From Drosophila pseudoobscura (lineage: Eukaryota > Arthropoda > Insecta > Diptera > Drosophilidae), in contig NC_046679.1 of NCBI RefSeq assembly GCF_009870125.1, positions 22,692,001 through 22,756,000 of the forward strand: DNA of 64,000 nucleotides. Reading direction: 5' to 3'. The notes under the pieces are model-generated. The model saw only the letters and a program-made list of their open reading frames with translations. It was not told where the DNA came from and did no database searches. Of the stretch, positions 36,956 to 51,802 are shown piece after piece. Each line of letters starts with the position of its first letter. Within the stretch, counting starts at the first letter, position 1. Both the position numbers and the translations under genes were made by a program.

Positions 36956-38403
36956 AAAAAGTGCTGTGAAGATTGGTTTTATCGGAGAATATTTTAAATG
37001 AAAAATAAAATAATTTTCAATGATATTTGGTAGGTCCTTCACTATTAGGCAGCAGACTTAAAAGAAAGCCTACGTATATCCTAAATCTACAATTATTTTC
37101 AGTGTACTTTTGTCTATGCCTTTTTCCCACTTAATAATTCCTTAATCATCTCTTATGCGCTCCTCTAATATTAATACGACTCTCCCCAGCTGTGAAAATG
37201 TACTCTGGATTGTTGCCTTTATATTTTTAGAAAACAAGATCAAACTTTTTCCATTCAATTACTTCCCACTTCCCCTCCCAGTTAGCGCCCACGTTCCCTT
37301 GCCTTCTCTGATTTCGAACTTCCGTCCCGTCAATTAATCAACGATTTATATCGGTTTCAACTGGAGATATAATATTTTTTTTGTCATTTTCTTTGCGTTG
37401 TCAGCCGTGAAATCCTTTCTCTTTTGTATTTATTTTAAACTTCTTTTCTTTTGTCCTTTTTGAACTGCTATCCAATATCTTGGCCAAGCTGTGGCACCTG
37501 TTTCAACACCTTTATTGATTTGCCAGTATCATTGTCAGCTTTTATTTTTTCCCTTCCTCTCACCTCTCACCTCTCACGGTGTCCCGCTGTGTGTTTTCCT
37601 CGCCTGTCTAATGACACCAACAACGAAGGACGAAGACGTGGAAAATTGGCGTCTTTGCACATTAATGAGTTTTAAAATCTATTGCAGAACACGCCCTGCA
37701 AACAAGGGAAGAAACAGATGGTGCGGCCATAACATATCCTTTAGGTGGAGCGGAGCTTTGTCTCGAGTGTCGCTAAGCCAAGTCGCACCACCCTCAGCCC
37801 CCCCCACCCGACTTGTCTGCCTCTAATCAGATTATATTTCCATATATTACATCATATGCTCATCAATATAATCAAATTGAAATACATGTGGGCTAAACAA
37901 TGGCTCCACCGCCTACGTGGAGCACGTGCCCCCTGTTCGGAATGGGAATGGGAGTGGGCTTGTCCCACATCCTAGCACTAGCACGACCCGCACTCGCATT
38001 TGCACTCTCACTCGCATGGGAGTCACATCTTTCACTTCATTCACATCAGTCAAATCCTCCACGTTTCGTTTCCTTTTTATTCTATATATTTTTTGCTTTA
38101 TTTTCTCTTTTGTGGATAGACGACGTCGCAATCAGCGTTTGACGGCGTTTGACTTTCGATCTGGCCTGGCTTTCAGTGCTTTCTCTGTGCTTTCTCTGTA
38201 CTTTCTCTTTCTCCGCTTGCCTACGCCTTCGCCGTCGTCTGCCTTGGCTTTTGTATCCGTTCTAATGCGCAGCAATTTAAAATGTGATTTTCCTTGATTT
38301 ATAAAAGACACATTGCACTCACAATCATGGCTCACATCTGGCAGACTGTTGTCCCCGCCACTGATGGATGATGGAGCAGGCGACGATGCCACCATATATC
38401 TAC

Positions 38404-38430
38404 CTCACTTCACTTCACTTCACTTCACTT
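38404..38430. repeat. CACTT pentamer repeat
   Basis: Five perfect copies of the cactt/ttcac unit. Confidence 0.9.
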
Positions 38431-41400
38431 AATGCTGCAACTAGAATGGGCGTGTCCACGCCCTCATCCTATTCGGCACACATTCCGTAAAACCCGCGTA
38501 AACAAAAGGCCCTCGAACGCGCGCGCTGATGAATCTCCGAAGTGCATTTAACATCCGCAAACTCAGCCTTTGCCCAAAACCGTTTCAAACGTTTGCCTTA
38601 GCCCGCTCTCGCTTCGGCTCTGTCTTTGAATTCGGATTTGGATTTGGCTCTGACTCTGATTCAGACTCTGGCTTTCTTTGGGTCCCGAGCGACTCCTTTT
38701 TTCCCGCTCGACGTCCGACACAGAGCCATGCAAATGAATGAATGAATTGGAAACACACTCGGCACCGACTCTGTGCCAGTGCCAGGATGCCAGGATCCTA
38801 CCCCTGTCGTGTGGTGTTTCATATCGCAGCATCCTCTGTGGTTCTGCATTCCATGTTCCCCATTTACCCCTGCATTCCATGTTCCATGGTCCTTTGAATC
38901 GTGTGCTACCCCTGCACTCGCTCGTCGTGTTTCATTTCACTTCGTTTCGTTGCCATGTGTTTCCGTATTAGGGGTAGAATTTCCTGGCAGCGCATGACTA
39001 TTCTCAGTGCGCTGTTAAATGACTCTGTTAACCGTTTTGGCTGAAACGACGGTTAAAACCATTATTATGTGAATGGATATAACGAAGACTGTAAACGATT
39101 TATGGCCAGTTATCAGGAACCTAAAGAGAAAAACAGTAAGAATTAAGACCTATCACACAGCCTAAAATAATCTTCAATTCGCCAGACAGGAATTAAAACT
39201 AGGATGTATTTGTATTATATTTAACTACAGTTTGCAGGAGACTTTCAAAAGAATAATACTTACGTTTCTTTCGTACCCATTAACGCTGTTCATATATGTA
39301 TGTATGTACCTTTTTGTTTTAATTATTTGAACAAGCGCATTCACAATGTACACATAAATCATGTAAATACGAATCTGCATCTGTAATATATCATTAAGTC
39401 AGAGTCGATTTCTCTTTGGCAAAATAATAATCCCAGAAAAAGTGTAGAAAAATAATTGATTTTATCAAAAGCGAATTGAACAAGTAGCATGTTTATTGGT
39501 TTTCCTAGGAATCTATTTTATGTGTGTTTGTTGAGGTGGAAAAAAAAGGTAAAAATATTTACATATTTCTGTGAAAGTGAAAAATGTCGTAAATAAATGT
39601 AGTAAAATTCGAATCAAAATAAAATCCGAAATTCAAGGGAACCCAGCTGAACATTTTGCAAGTAACACTTTTAATTGAATATAATATTTATTGAAGCTTC
39701 CTTTGTTAATACATTGTTTGCAACTTCAATAAGGCTTATTGAAAATTCGATTTAATTTGATTTTATTTTTAATAAATGTTTAAATATTTATATGAACTTC
39801 TGTGAGGTCTATCGAAATGCCAGTCATTTCGACTGTGGTGCTTTGCCATACCTAATGTATCGACGTCATTTGAAAGTTGAACCTTATCCCAGATAGAATA
39901 TACAACAGCTCCATAGGTCATATGTATGTCTGTATGTGTACGATAACTGATGGATTAGCTGGATAGCCTTGGCTCAAATGGCGTCTGCTGATTCCTCATT
40001 TCGCAGCTGCTCGGTGGGGTGGTAATCCACCCTGATATCATTTCCTTCTCTTAAATGTAAGCTCAGCTTTCCTTTGAGCAATCTTGCCCACCACTGCCGT
40101 TTCCCTTTCCCCTTTTCCCTTTTCTCGTTCTCAGTTCGCTGTTCCGTCCGATTCTTTTGAATATTAAATTCGCATTTATTCCCGCCAGTCCGCAAACACA
40201 ATTGTATGAGTATTGCCCGGGAAAACAGAACCCACTCACTTTCGCGGCAGCAGTTATTATGTGCTTACCTTGCCTTACCTTGCCCCATGGACGTGGATGG
40301 CTGCCTGCCGCACTTCGAGTGCGTGCTGCGAGTGTCGGTAGGCAAAAGGTAATAAGAAACAAGTAACGACCAAATAATTGAGTGCACACGGCACTGCACA
40401 AAGGCTCCTCCATCTCCTCCCATAGGGCCGGTGATGGGGTTTTGTGATACAATCCATACCCACCATTCCCCCCACCAATCCGCCATTTTTGCATTGTTTT
40501 CCCAGAGTTGAGTTGAAAGTGAAATGCATGTTTTATTGGCAGCAAAAACAGAAACAGAAGACCCGAAATTGAGGAAGAAACTTGAAACAACAAAAAGGTT
40601 TTCCATACTCTCGCTCTCTCTCTCCTCCAGGGGTTACTTCAATCTATAGAGCAGTCGGCGGTGTGCTTACATAAATTATAGATCTTTAACTTAACCAACA
40701 GAACGACTATGTAGTAAAGAAAGATTGAAGGATGTGTCGTAATATCTACGAGTAACAAATTATTGCATGTTTGGCCCCAGAGATATGACATGACATAACA
40801 TCCACCCCATATTCAATGTCTCCCAAATTGGAAGAGCATCAACTACTTGCAACAATCAAGTATTTTACCAAAGCTACTCGCACTATTTCCATACAACAAG
40901 GTAGGTACAATGGCTCGATGGCGGCTTAAGAACCCAGAAACAGCAGGAGCCATTAAAAATAAAGCCCTCAAAGAGGTAGCAAATTGAAAAGAGCAAAACA
41001 GCAGCTTCAATTGCCATTTGCATGCTATGTATAGTCTCCCTCTGAACAGGTCTGAACAGGTTCGGCTTGATTGTCAGCTTCTTACTCATCCAGCCAGTCA
41101 GTGAGTCAGTGTGTCAGTCAGTCAGTCACTCTGTACCCTACTCGTATGACTCTCGACGTCATTAAAAACTGTTTAAATAGGAAGAGCTGCGTTTCGCGCT
41201 GCGTATACGCAATGTTCTGGGCCATTACCTTTTATGACAGCGTCATGTGGATGGGTTAATCGGTCTGTCCGTCTCTCTGGTTGCCAGGTAAGCTGGGCAA
41301 ATGGCTCTGACAGTGCAGTGCATTCCCATTTAATTTGCAACAATCGGAGTCGTGCAACTGGCCATAACTTTTGATGTTTCTGCTGAACAAATTTTGTATG

Positions 41401-44400
41401 CAAATTTAATTAAAACTCCTGACTTCAGTTTATCATATTTGCCGCACTCCAAAGCTCCCAGCAATTTGGCTGAATTTTTATATTTACTTGAGAGTATATG
41501 TACAATATATGCCATTGATTGCATGACACAACAAAGGATGCGCTTTTCAATTCCAATTTCTGTGCCCGATCCCAAAGGACTGTACCAGGTCCAGCCCAAG
41601 CAATTATCCAAAATAAATGCCTGTGGAAATGGCAAGGTTTTGAGAAATACTCCTTAGTACTCCGGGCTTCTGGGGTATGCAAAGTTGTTGGTAGTCAAGC
41701 CATCGTATTCTATGGACAAACCTTTACAGCATGCACTTCAAGTCGTTCTGCATTTCTCGCACTCTCTGAAAGTGCATTCTGCAAACAAACGCCTCTCAAG
41801 TGTTGGCAAGAATAATTCTTGGTTTTCTCTTTTTGTCAGGGTCTTGCAGTTGATAAAAAGTTGTACGTCCAAGATACTCGTATATTTGTTGGTTTGTTTG
41901 CTTCTTTCTGACTTTGTTTTTATATGCATTTTGGTTTATTTGATTTACTGGCAGGGCACGAGCTCTGATTGAACTTTGTTTCCATTTTTTGGCCAGACAA
42001 ACGTGCTGAAATATATGTATGTTCGAGTACATGTGTCTGTGAGATACAGTGCGTGTTGAAACTAGAGTCGCAAAGCAGCAAGTCGCACGTTTTCCTTCGG
42101 ATAGAGTCAATAAAAATCCGAGTATCATCGAAATGGTGTGATTTGTTGAGCTGAGAGATGAGTTGACCGTCGTAAACTTCACACGTCCTAATAGATGTAC
42201 TAGAAGCTGTACACCACTGTCCTTTCCGCTTCTAAGATTGAATTATTCCAGGCATGAACCATTTAGGGTCTTATGCTCGGCTTATAATTCCGTCTACCAT
42301 GTTATATCTACTATCAATTTCCTGCCTACTTCTAAATTATTAATATTTATACTAATATTTTGTGTTGTAATTAGTAGGTAGGCTCTTTTAGTAGGGTTAA
42401 TTCTTTATCTTTCCTGCATGTACCCGTAGCGCGTCATGCGGCAGCATCCCTCCGTCGATTGTTCGGAAGGACGGCTGCGCTTTCTGGCCACTTGATGGTG
42501 CTTATCAATGGATATCAACGAATAAAACAGATGAGATATTAACAAGTGCATTAATTATTGGCTTTAATGTGAGCTTGATTTATTCCATATCTAACCCTAG
42601 TCTTAATCTTAGTATCTTCTCTCGATTCTTGCAGTTACGTAACGCACTGTCAGTACGAAATATATATGCGGTGGAGGCGACACAAAATGTCTGCTTTAAG
42701 CAACGTCTTTGCATTTCAAATTTTGGGCATAGAATTTGTTGTTGTATTTCGTGGTTTACGGGCTGCAGCTCGGAATGCCGCGACGCGCGCTCAAATGTTG
42801 TGCAAACACAATCAAGTGGTAAAATGAGTAGACAATGGCTCGGAAAAGGGATGCCGGCGACAGGAGTGGAGTAGGAGGAGGTGGCCAGGGACTACTTGGG
42901 AGCTGTCGATACAGCTAAGGCTCTTGAAAACGTATCCTGCAGCCAGCATCCTTTCTTGACTCTCCCTCTGTTCGGGTGTTCGGCCTGGTTCTGGTTCTGG
43001 CTTTAGTTTTGGTTCTGTTGCTGGTTCTGGTGCTGCGGGCATATAAATTGAATTGTGTGAAAATTTATATTTGTTTTGGCATTTTATGACACACTCCAGT
43101 GTTTTGCGGGTGGCCAGATTCCCCTATTTATCCAGCCCTGAACCTCTTGAGGTCCTCCCCCGTTTCTCTCCCGTTTCTGCCGGTGAGTGTATCTGATTTC
43201 AAGTGTGCTTCGTTCTCAGGTGGATCCTCACCAGAGTATGGCCCGTAAATTGATTAAAGGTGCTAGCTTGATTTGGAATTTAAAATAGCTTCCCCCTCAG
43301 CGCCCCCACACTCTCTTTCTCTTCCTCATCCTCTCACCCTCTGTGTCCCTGATGCCAATCAAATGAGGCGGAAATTGTGGTAAACTCTTAAAGCTGTGGG
43401 CCTTTCTGCTGATTGGTTGGGTTTTGTGTCAGGTTTGTTTCAACACAAAAGCCAGGTCCGTCCGTGCTTGGGACTGCCATAAATTCGGTTGGAGCCACCT
43501 CTCTCGCCTCCTGCGGCTTGAATATTATGGCCATTTGTGGCAGGGCCCTGCCCTAAGTGAGTTGTGGCCAAGTGCCGAGCGTTCAGCTGCTAAATCATAC
43601 ATACCACAGATGAACCGACAGCACACTACGAGTATATGTACCATGTACATCGTACATGTGTAGGGATCGTGTGGGGGATATTCAGCTCGTAATATCGCAT
43701 ACAATATGCATTGCCCACAGCCAGCTCCTGGCTGTTTCGCTTCCAGCTGCTGCTGTTGTTTAAAGCCCTGCCAGGCTTGCATTCCGTTCCGGCTTCAATA
43801 TTAATGAGCTGGTTATCTATTACTTTTGCTAAATGATAACCGAAGGCCGGACCCAAAATTCTGATAGCCCGAAATTGTTGGCGGCATTGAAACCAGCTCT
43901 GAATAAGTGAATGGATGGATCCTTCTATTCACTCGCATACTCGTACACGAGTATTCATGGGAATGGAATTTTGTGGCAGCCTTTCAATGAGCCCGTTTTG
44001 TCTGTCTCTCAAAACGGTAGTTCGCCCAGTAATTTCCACTATTTACGAGTATATTCCTATTAACGGTGGCATTTGGGGGGGAAAAAGGCAAATCCTCTCT
44101 GTGCCTCAGTGAAAATACCTCATTGCCTCATGGATTCAGCTGCAGCAGGCCAGCAATTAGAGAGAAATCCCCAGAACTGGCATTTAAATGGCAAACTTTT
44201 GCATGTGTAAATTAATAAAAATTCAATTTTTATTCGCTCCCCCATGAACAACCATGGATTAAATAAATAAATTACAAATCGGGTCAATTGCAATTAATTA
44301 TATTTGAAAATAGCTTTAGTTTTGATTTGGCCATAGCAATAACAACAAATTTACACGCTCCGCTCCGCTCAGCTTCGGGCCGGGTCGAGGCGCACTGCAG

Positions 44401-47400
44401 TGGCTTGTACGACTGCAAATTTGCATAAATAAATTATAGACAACAGCATGAGAATTGTCCATTATAAATAACACGAATTGTCCCAAACGAGTGCAACCAC
44501 GACAGGGTCCTCGTCCGCGTCCGCGAGCAGGGCCAAAAGGCGAGCGCAATGACAATTTCCATATAGTATGTTTGTACATATGTACATATATCTATCTGTA
44601 TGTTAAACATATACTCGGACGTACAAATAACTGTCTGTATGTTAAATATGTTTACCTACTTTCTGGCCAAAAAGGGCTGTGGCCCCTGTCCAGGGGTCTT
44701 TGCTATTTACTGGCCGCATAAACAGCGAGCAAATTTGTCGGTATGTCAGTTGCCTTTTTTTTCTGTTCGGTAGCTACCCAAAGTGATATATGGGCTCGAA
44801 GGACAAATAGGGAGCATCAGCAACAGCGCTTTTCAAATAAAATATTACACTGTTCAGCATACGAGTGGAACCAGATAGCAGTGCGTGGTGGGTGTAATAA
44901 GTGGAACTCATGGGGGCGGGAGTCAGTGAGGTCTGTACTTAACTTTGAACTACATACATACATATATTTCTGTAATTGATTTAGACTTGGGTACTACTTG
45001 TATTTGCTCTTTCAATCTCAAAAAGCTATGCCCAATTAGAGCCCATCGGTCTTTATCGGTTAAAAGATTGGTGGAAGCGTGCAGCCGGAATTATCGGTCA
45101 CCCTGTTTCTGGGATAATTTCTATCATTTCCGCCATCTTGTAACCCGAAAATATGACCAAAGAATAGTTTGTTTTTGGATGCTAATTACTCCCAATCGAT
45201 CAAGAAGATTCGATTTCACAGATAACTTCATCTAAAGGTAAAATGGCTTCATGGTAAAAATGCATCTTTCATTAAAAAATGATTCTTTTTTGTTTCGTTC
45301 AAGGACCATATCTTCAAAGGAGTCACCCAATACTTTGTACACCAAATAAATAATGAGTTTCTTTTACATGGCTTCTGTTGCTGGACTCGTTTACAGGAGC
45401 AGTCCCACTGAATGAAGAACGACCGACCGTCTCCATCAATGGTGTTGTATGTTTCCTGTGGGCCCCAATAAAGCCCCAAAGTATCTTTAAATCCACTTAT
45501 AGAAATCGATGCGATTGAATGTGATGGAAAAAATGTTGAACAAATTGCAATTAAAACCGAGCGAGTCGCCAGGCGACCGACAAGCAGTCGGAGAAAGACA
45601 GAACAACACTTTCACCAGCCGGAGGACACGTCAGAGGCTCGAAACTACGGCAGAAACTCTTTGATTTTTGTCTCTTTTTTTAAGGATTGAAAATGTTAAA
45701 CGGTTATAACGGTAGCCGTGCAACCACCTCGGCATTTACCTGAACGAGTCTCCATTACAGCCCCAGCTCAGGGTTGTCTGAGGTCTGGCCAGACCGCGAC
45801 CACTCGACTCCGGGTTCAATTAGCAATTCCCGTAATTACTGCAAATGCCGCTGGGTTAATAACGACCCTGATAAGTCGCTCGCCGTGCCGACCCCTATTT
45901 TATTTTTTATATTTTTTGTCGCCCTCTGGAAGAGATTCGGCGTTGGGCAAACAAGAACCCCATGGTCGATGCAATTTCAGGCGAATGACTCGCAATTATT
46001 GCCGCGTATCGCTGCTATTTCTGTAATTTTGGGTCAACAAGGGGAGCAGACAGCAATGAAAAGAAAAATTAAACAATTAAATAAAGAATGCAGGGAAATC
46101 AGTATAATTGAAGGCCGAACTGCTGAGCAGAGGAGCCCGCTGGAAATTGCTGATTAAATATTTCATGGCAAAAGGATTAAAGCTGGGGAGTGCGAGGAGC
46201 TGCAATAAGTGGAGATATGGCATTAATATGAATCATAATTTATTGATAGCGTAATGAGAGTATCGCATTAATGAGCGCCGAAAAGCAAAGCAGTCGAAAG
46301 AGAGAGCGAGACTAGAGAAAAGGCAGGGATCACGCACCAATGGCTTCAATATACTATGTTGGAAAATGTGGAATAAATTTAAAGGATCCCAAAGCACTTC
46401 CCGATGGGTAGGTGCTCCATATATGACCCCTCACACTACTTAAAAATGCAACTTCCTGAAAGAATGTTCAGCATACCCTGGCATCGGAGTAATGAATTTG
46501 TTACCTATTTTCCCAGCTTCGGTTTTACCTTTTTCCTGTTTGCCTTTTCCCCGGTGAACTCATTATCATTCTGTTCAGTCGGCGCCATCTCATTGTTTAT
46601 GCCCAACCAATTTTCTTCGTCCATTAAGAATTTTCCCATTACTCATACGCATCATGTGCGCCGCTCGCTTTCCTCACTTTCCTTTTGCGCTTCTTTCGAC
46701 CGCGTTTCCGGGGTAAAATCAATGGCACTCGTTAATGCAGCAGCCCCACCCCTCCGTGCTTGCAGTTCGCCTTCTCTTCAGCGCTCAGCGTACAGCGTTC
46801 TGCGTTCTGCCTGACAGCCGCATGTCAGCGCCACCGCCACCGCCACCGTCAACAGGCTCTCGCATTGCAGAAATGTTTTTAATGCGCTTATTGACAGCCG
46901 CCGATAATGGCGAACAATTTTAAACACTTCAAATTGACAACCAGGCGAAGACGTGTCCTTGAAATACTATACGCACTGGTATACATATATATATATATCA
47001 AATGGCATTGTCCCCCGTCGAATGGAAGGAGTTCAATCATTCGTTCTTTGCACTTTGCACCTGTCTGTCTGCTTTCGGTGTTCGCATCTTTCATCACGTT
47101 GCCATCATCCTGAGAAGTATCACTCGAGGACCTCCAGGAGGTTTCTTTCATTCAGTTCATTACGAGTGAGTGGCGTCGCCAATGAAAATGTGTCAACCGT
47201 TGAAGGTGGTACAGATGGCGGATGAAATCTTCAGGACTGCTGAGAGAGAGATTTTGTATGTTTTGGACAATGAAGGTGTTTAGTTAATACTGTGAACTTA
47301 ATATACATTGAAGGCTCTAGTCTATAATGAAATGAAAGAACAGATCCGTATAATGAGTAAACATGCAACGTGTCACGCTCCTGTAGAAACATTTGTTATT

Positions 47401-48837
47401 ACTTCATCACTTAACACATTAAAATATCACTCATTTGGCTCCAAAGGCATTTCAATGTTGGCTCTTCAGAAACAAATCCTATAAGTCAAAATGACACAAT
47501 GTTGTACCTATTAGTGAGAACAATAACCCTATAATTATTACTGTCCATCCGCAATACCCTCAGACCTTAAGTTGCTTCTGTCTCCCATATTTGTAATACA
47601 TTAAAGATAAAAAAGATAATCATTGTGGAATAAAAACAACACTTTTCCCGCCTTTCCTTTCATTACTTTTCGTGGGACCATTAGTAAAGCTCTTCAAAAT
47701 CCTCTCAAAGACTTCCAAGCTCTTTGGAATCACAATTTTACTACCACTAGCAAAACTCTGGAACAAGAAATCAAAGGATTTTGAAGTATTTTGTTGCACC
47801 AAATACTCGTGGAACACCAAACCAAAGAGTATTTATGGGTCGAGATCCTCCAGACGACGTGCTGCTTGACTTATTTGCTGTGTATTGTTCTGGTCTGCAG
47901 GTCCCATGCCCCATGCCCCATGCTCCATGACATTACCAGAAACCGAATGCGTCATGTTGGTGGCTGCCATGATGGTTTCCATGTCGTGTATCTTTATTTC
48001 TATTTAGTTGTACGAGCACTCGTACTTCTTCCCGCTGTGCGGGATGTTGCACTACGGACTGGCAACGGCTACGGGCTTACTGTTTACGGTTTATGTCGCT
48101 CCTTGACCCACTAAAGCTAGATTACGTGATTTGTCTGTCGCCGGAAGCGGAGACGGAGACGGCGACAACAAAAACAGAAACCGAAACAGCAAGAGATGGA
48201 GACACAGATGGGGACACAGGCAGGAATGTAGGCATAGAAGGGGAGAGAGACGGAGGCAGAGATAGCCACATCAACGTCTGCCGTGGCGATAAGCGACTGG
48301 AGACTAGCGGCGAAAATTTCAAAGAGCATAAAAATTTAAATCACGTCACTTAACGGGAAAGAGAGGGTTGTACGACAGAGAAAGAGAATGAGTCCTCGCA
48401 ATGAGCGAGATAACACAAAAGACGCAACTACAGTCCCGGACATAATGGGGTGCCATGTAAATAGTTGGCCCCAGACAGAGGAGTTGTGCCAAGCAGCCGG
48501 GGTCTGGGTCTGGGTCCGTGTCGCCGTGTCCGTGCCGGTGTCCGTGCCCATGTCCGGGTCGAGCCGCTGCATTCCGTGTTCTTGTATGGGCGTGATTGTG
48601 TGTGTGTTTGTTAAGCTGCTTTTGAGGCAGCCACTCAGGCCCCGCTCACGTGCATGCGGCTCCTCTATCTGTGTCTCCTGTACTCCTGCGAGTGCGAGTG
48701 CGAGTACGAGTTTGCCGCCTGTCATGTTGCTGAGGCGCGGCAAAATGCTTGTTACGCTTTTGAGCCACCGCCTGCGGTTGACAGAGCACGTTGAACCACC
48801 CAACCGTTCAACCCCAGCCCACAGTCACAGAGCCGCC

Positions 48838-48866
48838 CGGTCCCCAGTCCCCAGTCCCCAGTCCCC
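48838..48866. repeat. CAGTCCC heptamer repeat
   Basis: Four tandem copies of a cagtccc/ggtcccc-type unit. Confidence 0.85.
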
Positions 48867-51802
48867 TATCCACTCATCCAACCACCCATGCACCCACCCG
48901 TACTGCCAACGAGCATCCAAACACCCAACCGCTCTGCGGCCTGATGCACATTAAAACGCAATTGAAGTTGCAGGCGTTAATTGTGGCGCCTTCGTTAGCC
49001 TGTTTCTGTTTCTATTTCTGTTTCGGTTTCTGTTTCTCCTTTTTGCAACTTTTTCTGACTCGTTTGCCGTTTGAGTTAGTTGCCAAAAATTAATTACTTT
49101 TGCCCCTGTCAAAGTTGCCAGAGTCATTCGAAAAAAGAGTGAGTAGAGACAGAAGACAGGGCACATAGAAAAAGAACTGCGAAATATACTCGTTCAGAAC
49201 ATGTGTTCTGGAAATCAACTTACACGGTAAAGGGAGAAAGCACTAATGAGGCAAATGGATTGGAAAAATATGAAACTGCATTGAAAATCAAATCCAATCT
49301 GATTTTATCTGTTAGAGGTATGGAACAGCTTCACCTTTCATTTTCAAACTTTTTGAAAAGCCACACAATTACCTCGTATCCTGTATATCTTTAGTCTAAA
49401 CAGCTTGCATATGTATGTATCTTGACCTGCCACAGAGGTAGAGCAAATGTAGCTTGTTATCAATTTATGCAAAATAAATATCGTCTTCCTTTATCTTAGG
49501 TGTTTTTTATGATGCCATATTTAAGATGAAATTTAATATAATTTTTCATACAAGAGTACGATACAGACCCAGACCCAGAGGCCCTAATAATTTTTGTATA
49601 TTATCTAGAAACTCAGATTTAGCCTGACATTTTTGAGTTACCGGAGAATTCAGTTTGTCGGAATGCTCGCATGTGAACTTCTACTAATGAATCTTGTCCA
49701 TGAATAAAGCCTCAAGTGGGTGGTCTTTTTTTTGTGCCCTTCACAGGGCTATAATACGCGCAGTGAGTGACTGGGGGCAAGTAGGTAGGCGTGTCTGAAG
49801 GCTGGGCCTGGTGCTAATGGGGTCGCAGACAAACAGGCAAACAGACAGACGGACGGACAAACAGACACAGGGCCAACTCCCACTTATCGCTTACTTTTGC
49901 TCTGACTGTTTCTTTCGCTCGTTTTGCAGTTAAATCCGTTTGCCAGGCAACTTTATCTTTCAGCACAGATTCTCAATAGCAGGCTGCTGTTGTTGCTGAT
50001 TTTCTTGCTGTTCCTTCTGCTGTTGCTGTTGCTGCCACTGACGTTGCACGCTGCAAGCGTTGTTTATTTCACTTGCTTTTTCTTGCCACGCGGCCGGGTC
50101 CCATGCCCCGTTCCCCATTACCCACTGTTTTTATTTACGCTTTTGCAGCTGTCGGGAGGTTTGGCTTAAGCGCCAGTCGCTGGCGACGTGCCGCTGAAAT
50201 AATTAAGTTGCCAATTCCGGGAAGGAGAAAATCAACAGCCATCCAGCGGAGTACAGCGACAGGCAGAGGGACAGATTGCAGCGAGGAGAAGGAACGGGGC
50301 TTACATTTAGCGGCATAGATTTTCAATTAGGCTGTCATTCGGCGCGCAGCTGGCTTTTCTTTTCAAGTTTCTCCTCAGCGTTTTTATATAAAAATATGAC
50401 TGAAAAAGCTATTCAGTATCTCATATGGCAAAAGTCACAGGTAAGCACGAAGAAACCCCCATCTCTTGGATCTCATCTTTATCTTTTTCGTTTTGCAATC
50501 CCCGTTAAGGTTCGGCGACTTGAAAACTGGGCTTCATCTTCTGCGATGTCATGGCAGCGGCATCTTGTCGTATACGTAATATGCAGAATAGCCCCAAGTG
50601 TGCGGACACAAATAGAAAGCAAACAACGCAAAACACCCACTTCCACAGATACACAGATAGCATTCTGTTGAAGGACACACGAGAGATATTCCACAAATAT
50701 TACGCATACGCACGGGTGGCCCCCTAGCCGCAACTTGTCGATGCGGCTGCATTTGCTGTCGCTGTGGTTCGTTTCCTTTTGCCGTCTGCTGAGCCAAAGG
50801 GGAAGAAAAGGTGAAAGTTGGAAGCACACTTTCCTCATTTCCATTCCCATTGCCATTCCCATTCTCATTCCCCTAATGACATCTTTTGTCAAAGCTTTTT
50901 GGCATTGTTCCGAAATGAGGGGGGGATTGATTCGATGCGCGTCTAGCAAATTAGCATCACAACAACATGGAAATTGGTTTTTCATATAAAAGCTGGCTAC
51001 ACATTTCACATTTCAGGCTGAAACCCACACACTACATATGCAACGCACTCCAGTTGCACACTGCACAGTGCTCTGTCATTGCGGCAGGGGAAAAAGAAAA
51101 GAAGCTGATAAAATGCATTCGGGCTTGACGTTGCGAAGCAATTTGGACAAAGAAAACACAAAGTTGCATCGACATGTTGGAGGAGCCTGCCATTTGAACT
51201 TGTCTTCCAGTGTATACTATATTCTCGTAAAGCGAAAGCCAATGAATACAAAATCAATCGATAGTTGAAAATCGAAGATCCGTGGCAGCAGCAGCAGCAG
51301 CAGCAATAGCAGCCACAGCAGCATCAGCAGGGCAGACATTTTTCTGCATGGCTGACCCCAAGAGCGGAAAAGCAATTTCGGTGTATGCCACCTCAAGTAG
51401 CTGCACGAACCGTACTGCCTCCCAGCTCTCCTTTCCCTTTTTCTAGGCCAGGCCAAACGATTTGCAAATTTTGCCAACGCATCACTGAATATTGCTCACA
51501 ACCCGGCGAAGCCATTTCGTAGAACGGTTAAAAAATCAGAGAGGAATAGAGAGGGGAAACGCCTTAACCAAACACTGCGAAAATGTTCAATTTTTAAGTC
51601 AATCAGCCAGAAAGAAAAAAAAACTCCCGTTGCGTATACGTGATGCTCAGTCGAAAGTTTTTACAACACGGAATTAAGCGATTAGATGGAAGTTTTGCCC
51701 CAACTTCTCGTTGCATAAATTATACCAAGTTTTTTTTGCCTCTGTCCCCAGCAGATTTGCCGGATCCGGAGCTGGAGCTACTGCTGCCACTGCTGTTGCA
51801 CA

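Larger units (their letters stand above)
36956..51802. other. Long gene-poor region, probably dpr16 upstream and regulatory DNA
   Basis: About 15 kb with no ORF showing coding composition or a recognisable family. It contains microsatellites (CACTT at 38404-38430, GTCAGT words near 41095-41130, GTGTCC words at 48505-48565, CAGTCCC at 48838-48866, CAGACA/GGACA near 49829-49868) and AT-rich blocks. Enhancers or upstream dpr16 exons could lie here but cannot be read from sequence alone. Confidence 0.45.

Noticed and set aside
37913..38297. Overlapping ORFs on both strands of 72-126 codons
   Set aside because: Compositionally biased Phe/Ser/Arg-rich translations of TTTCTC-rich DNA; no start context or homology.
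48093..48353. 86-codon Thr/Glu/Asp/Gly-rich ORF
   Set aside because: It is built from a GAGACGGA/ACAGAAACC simple repeat with no coding features.
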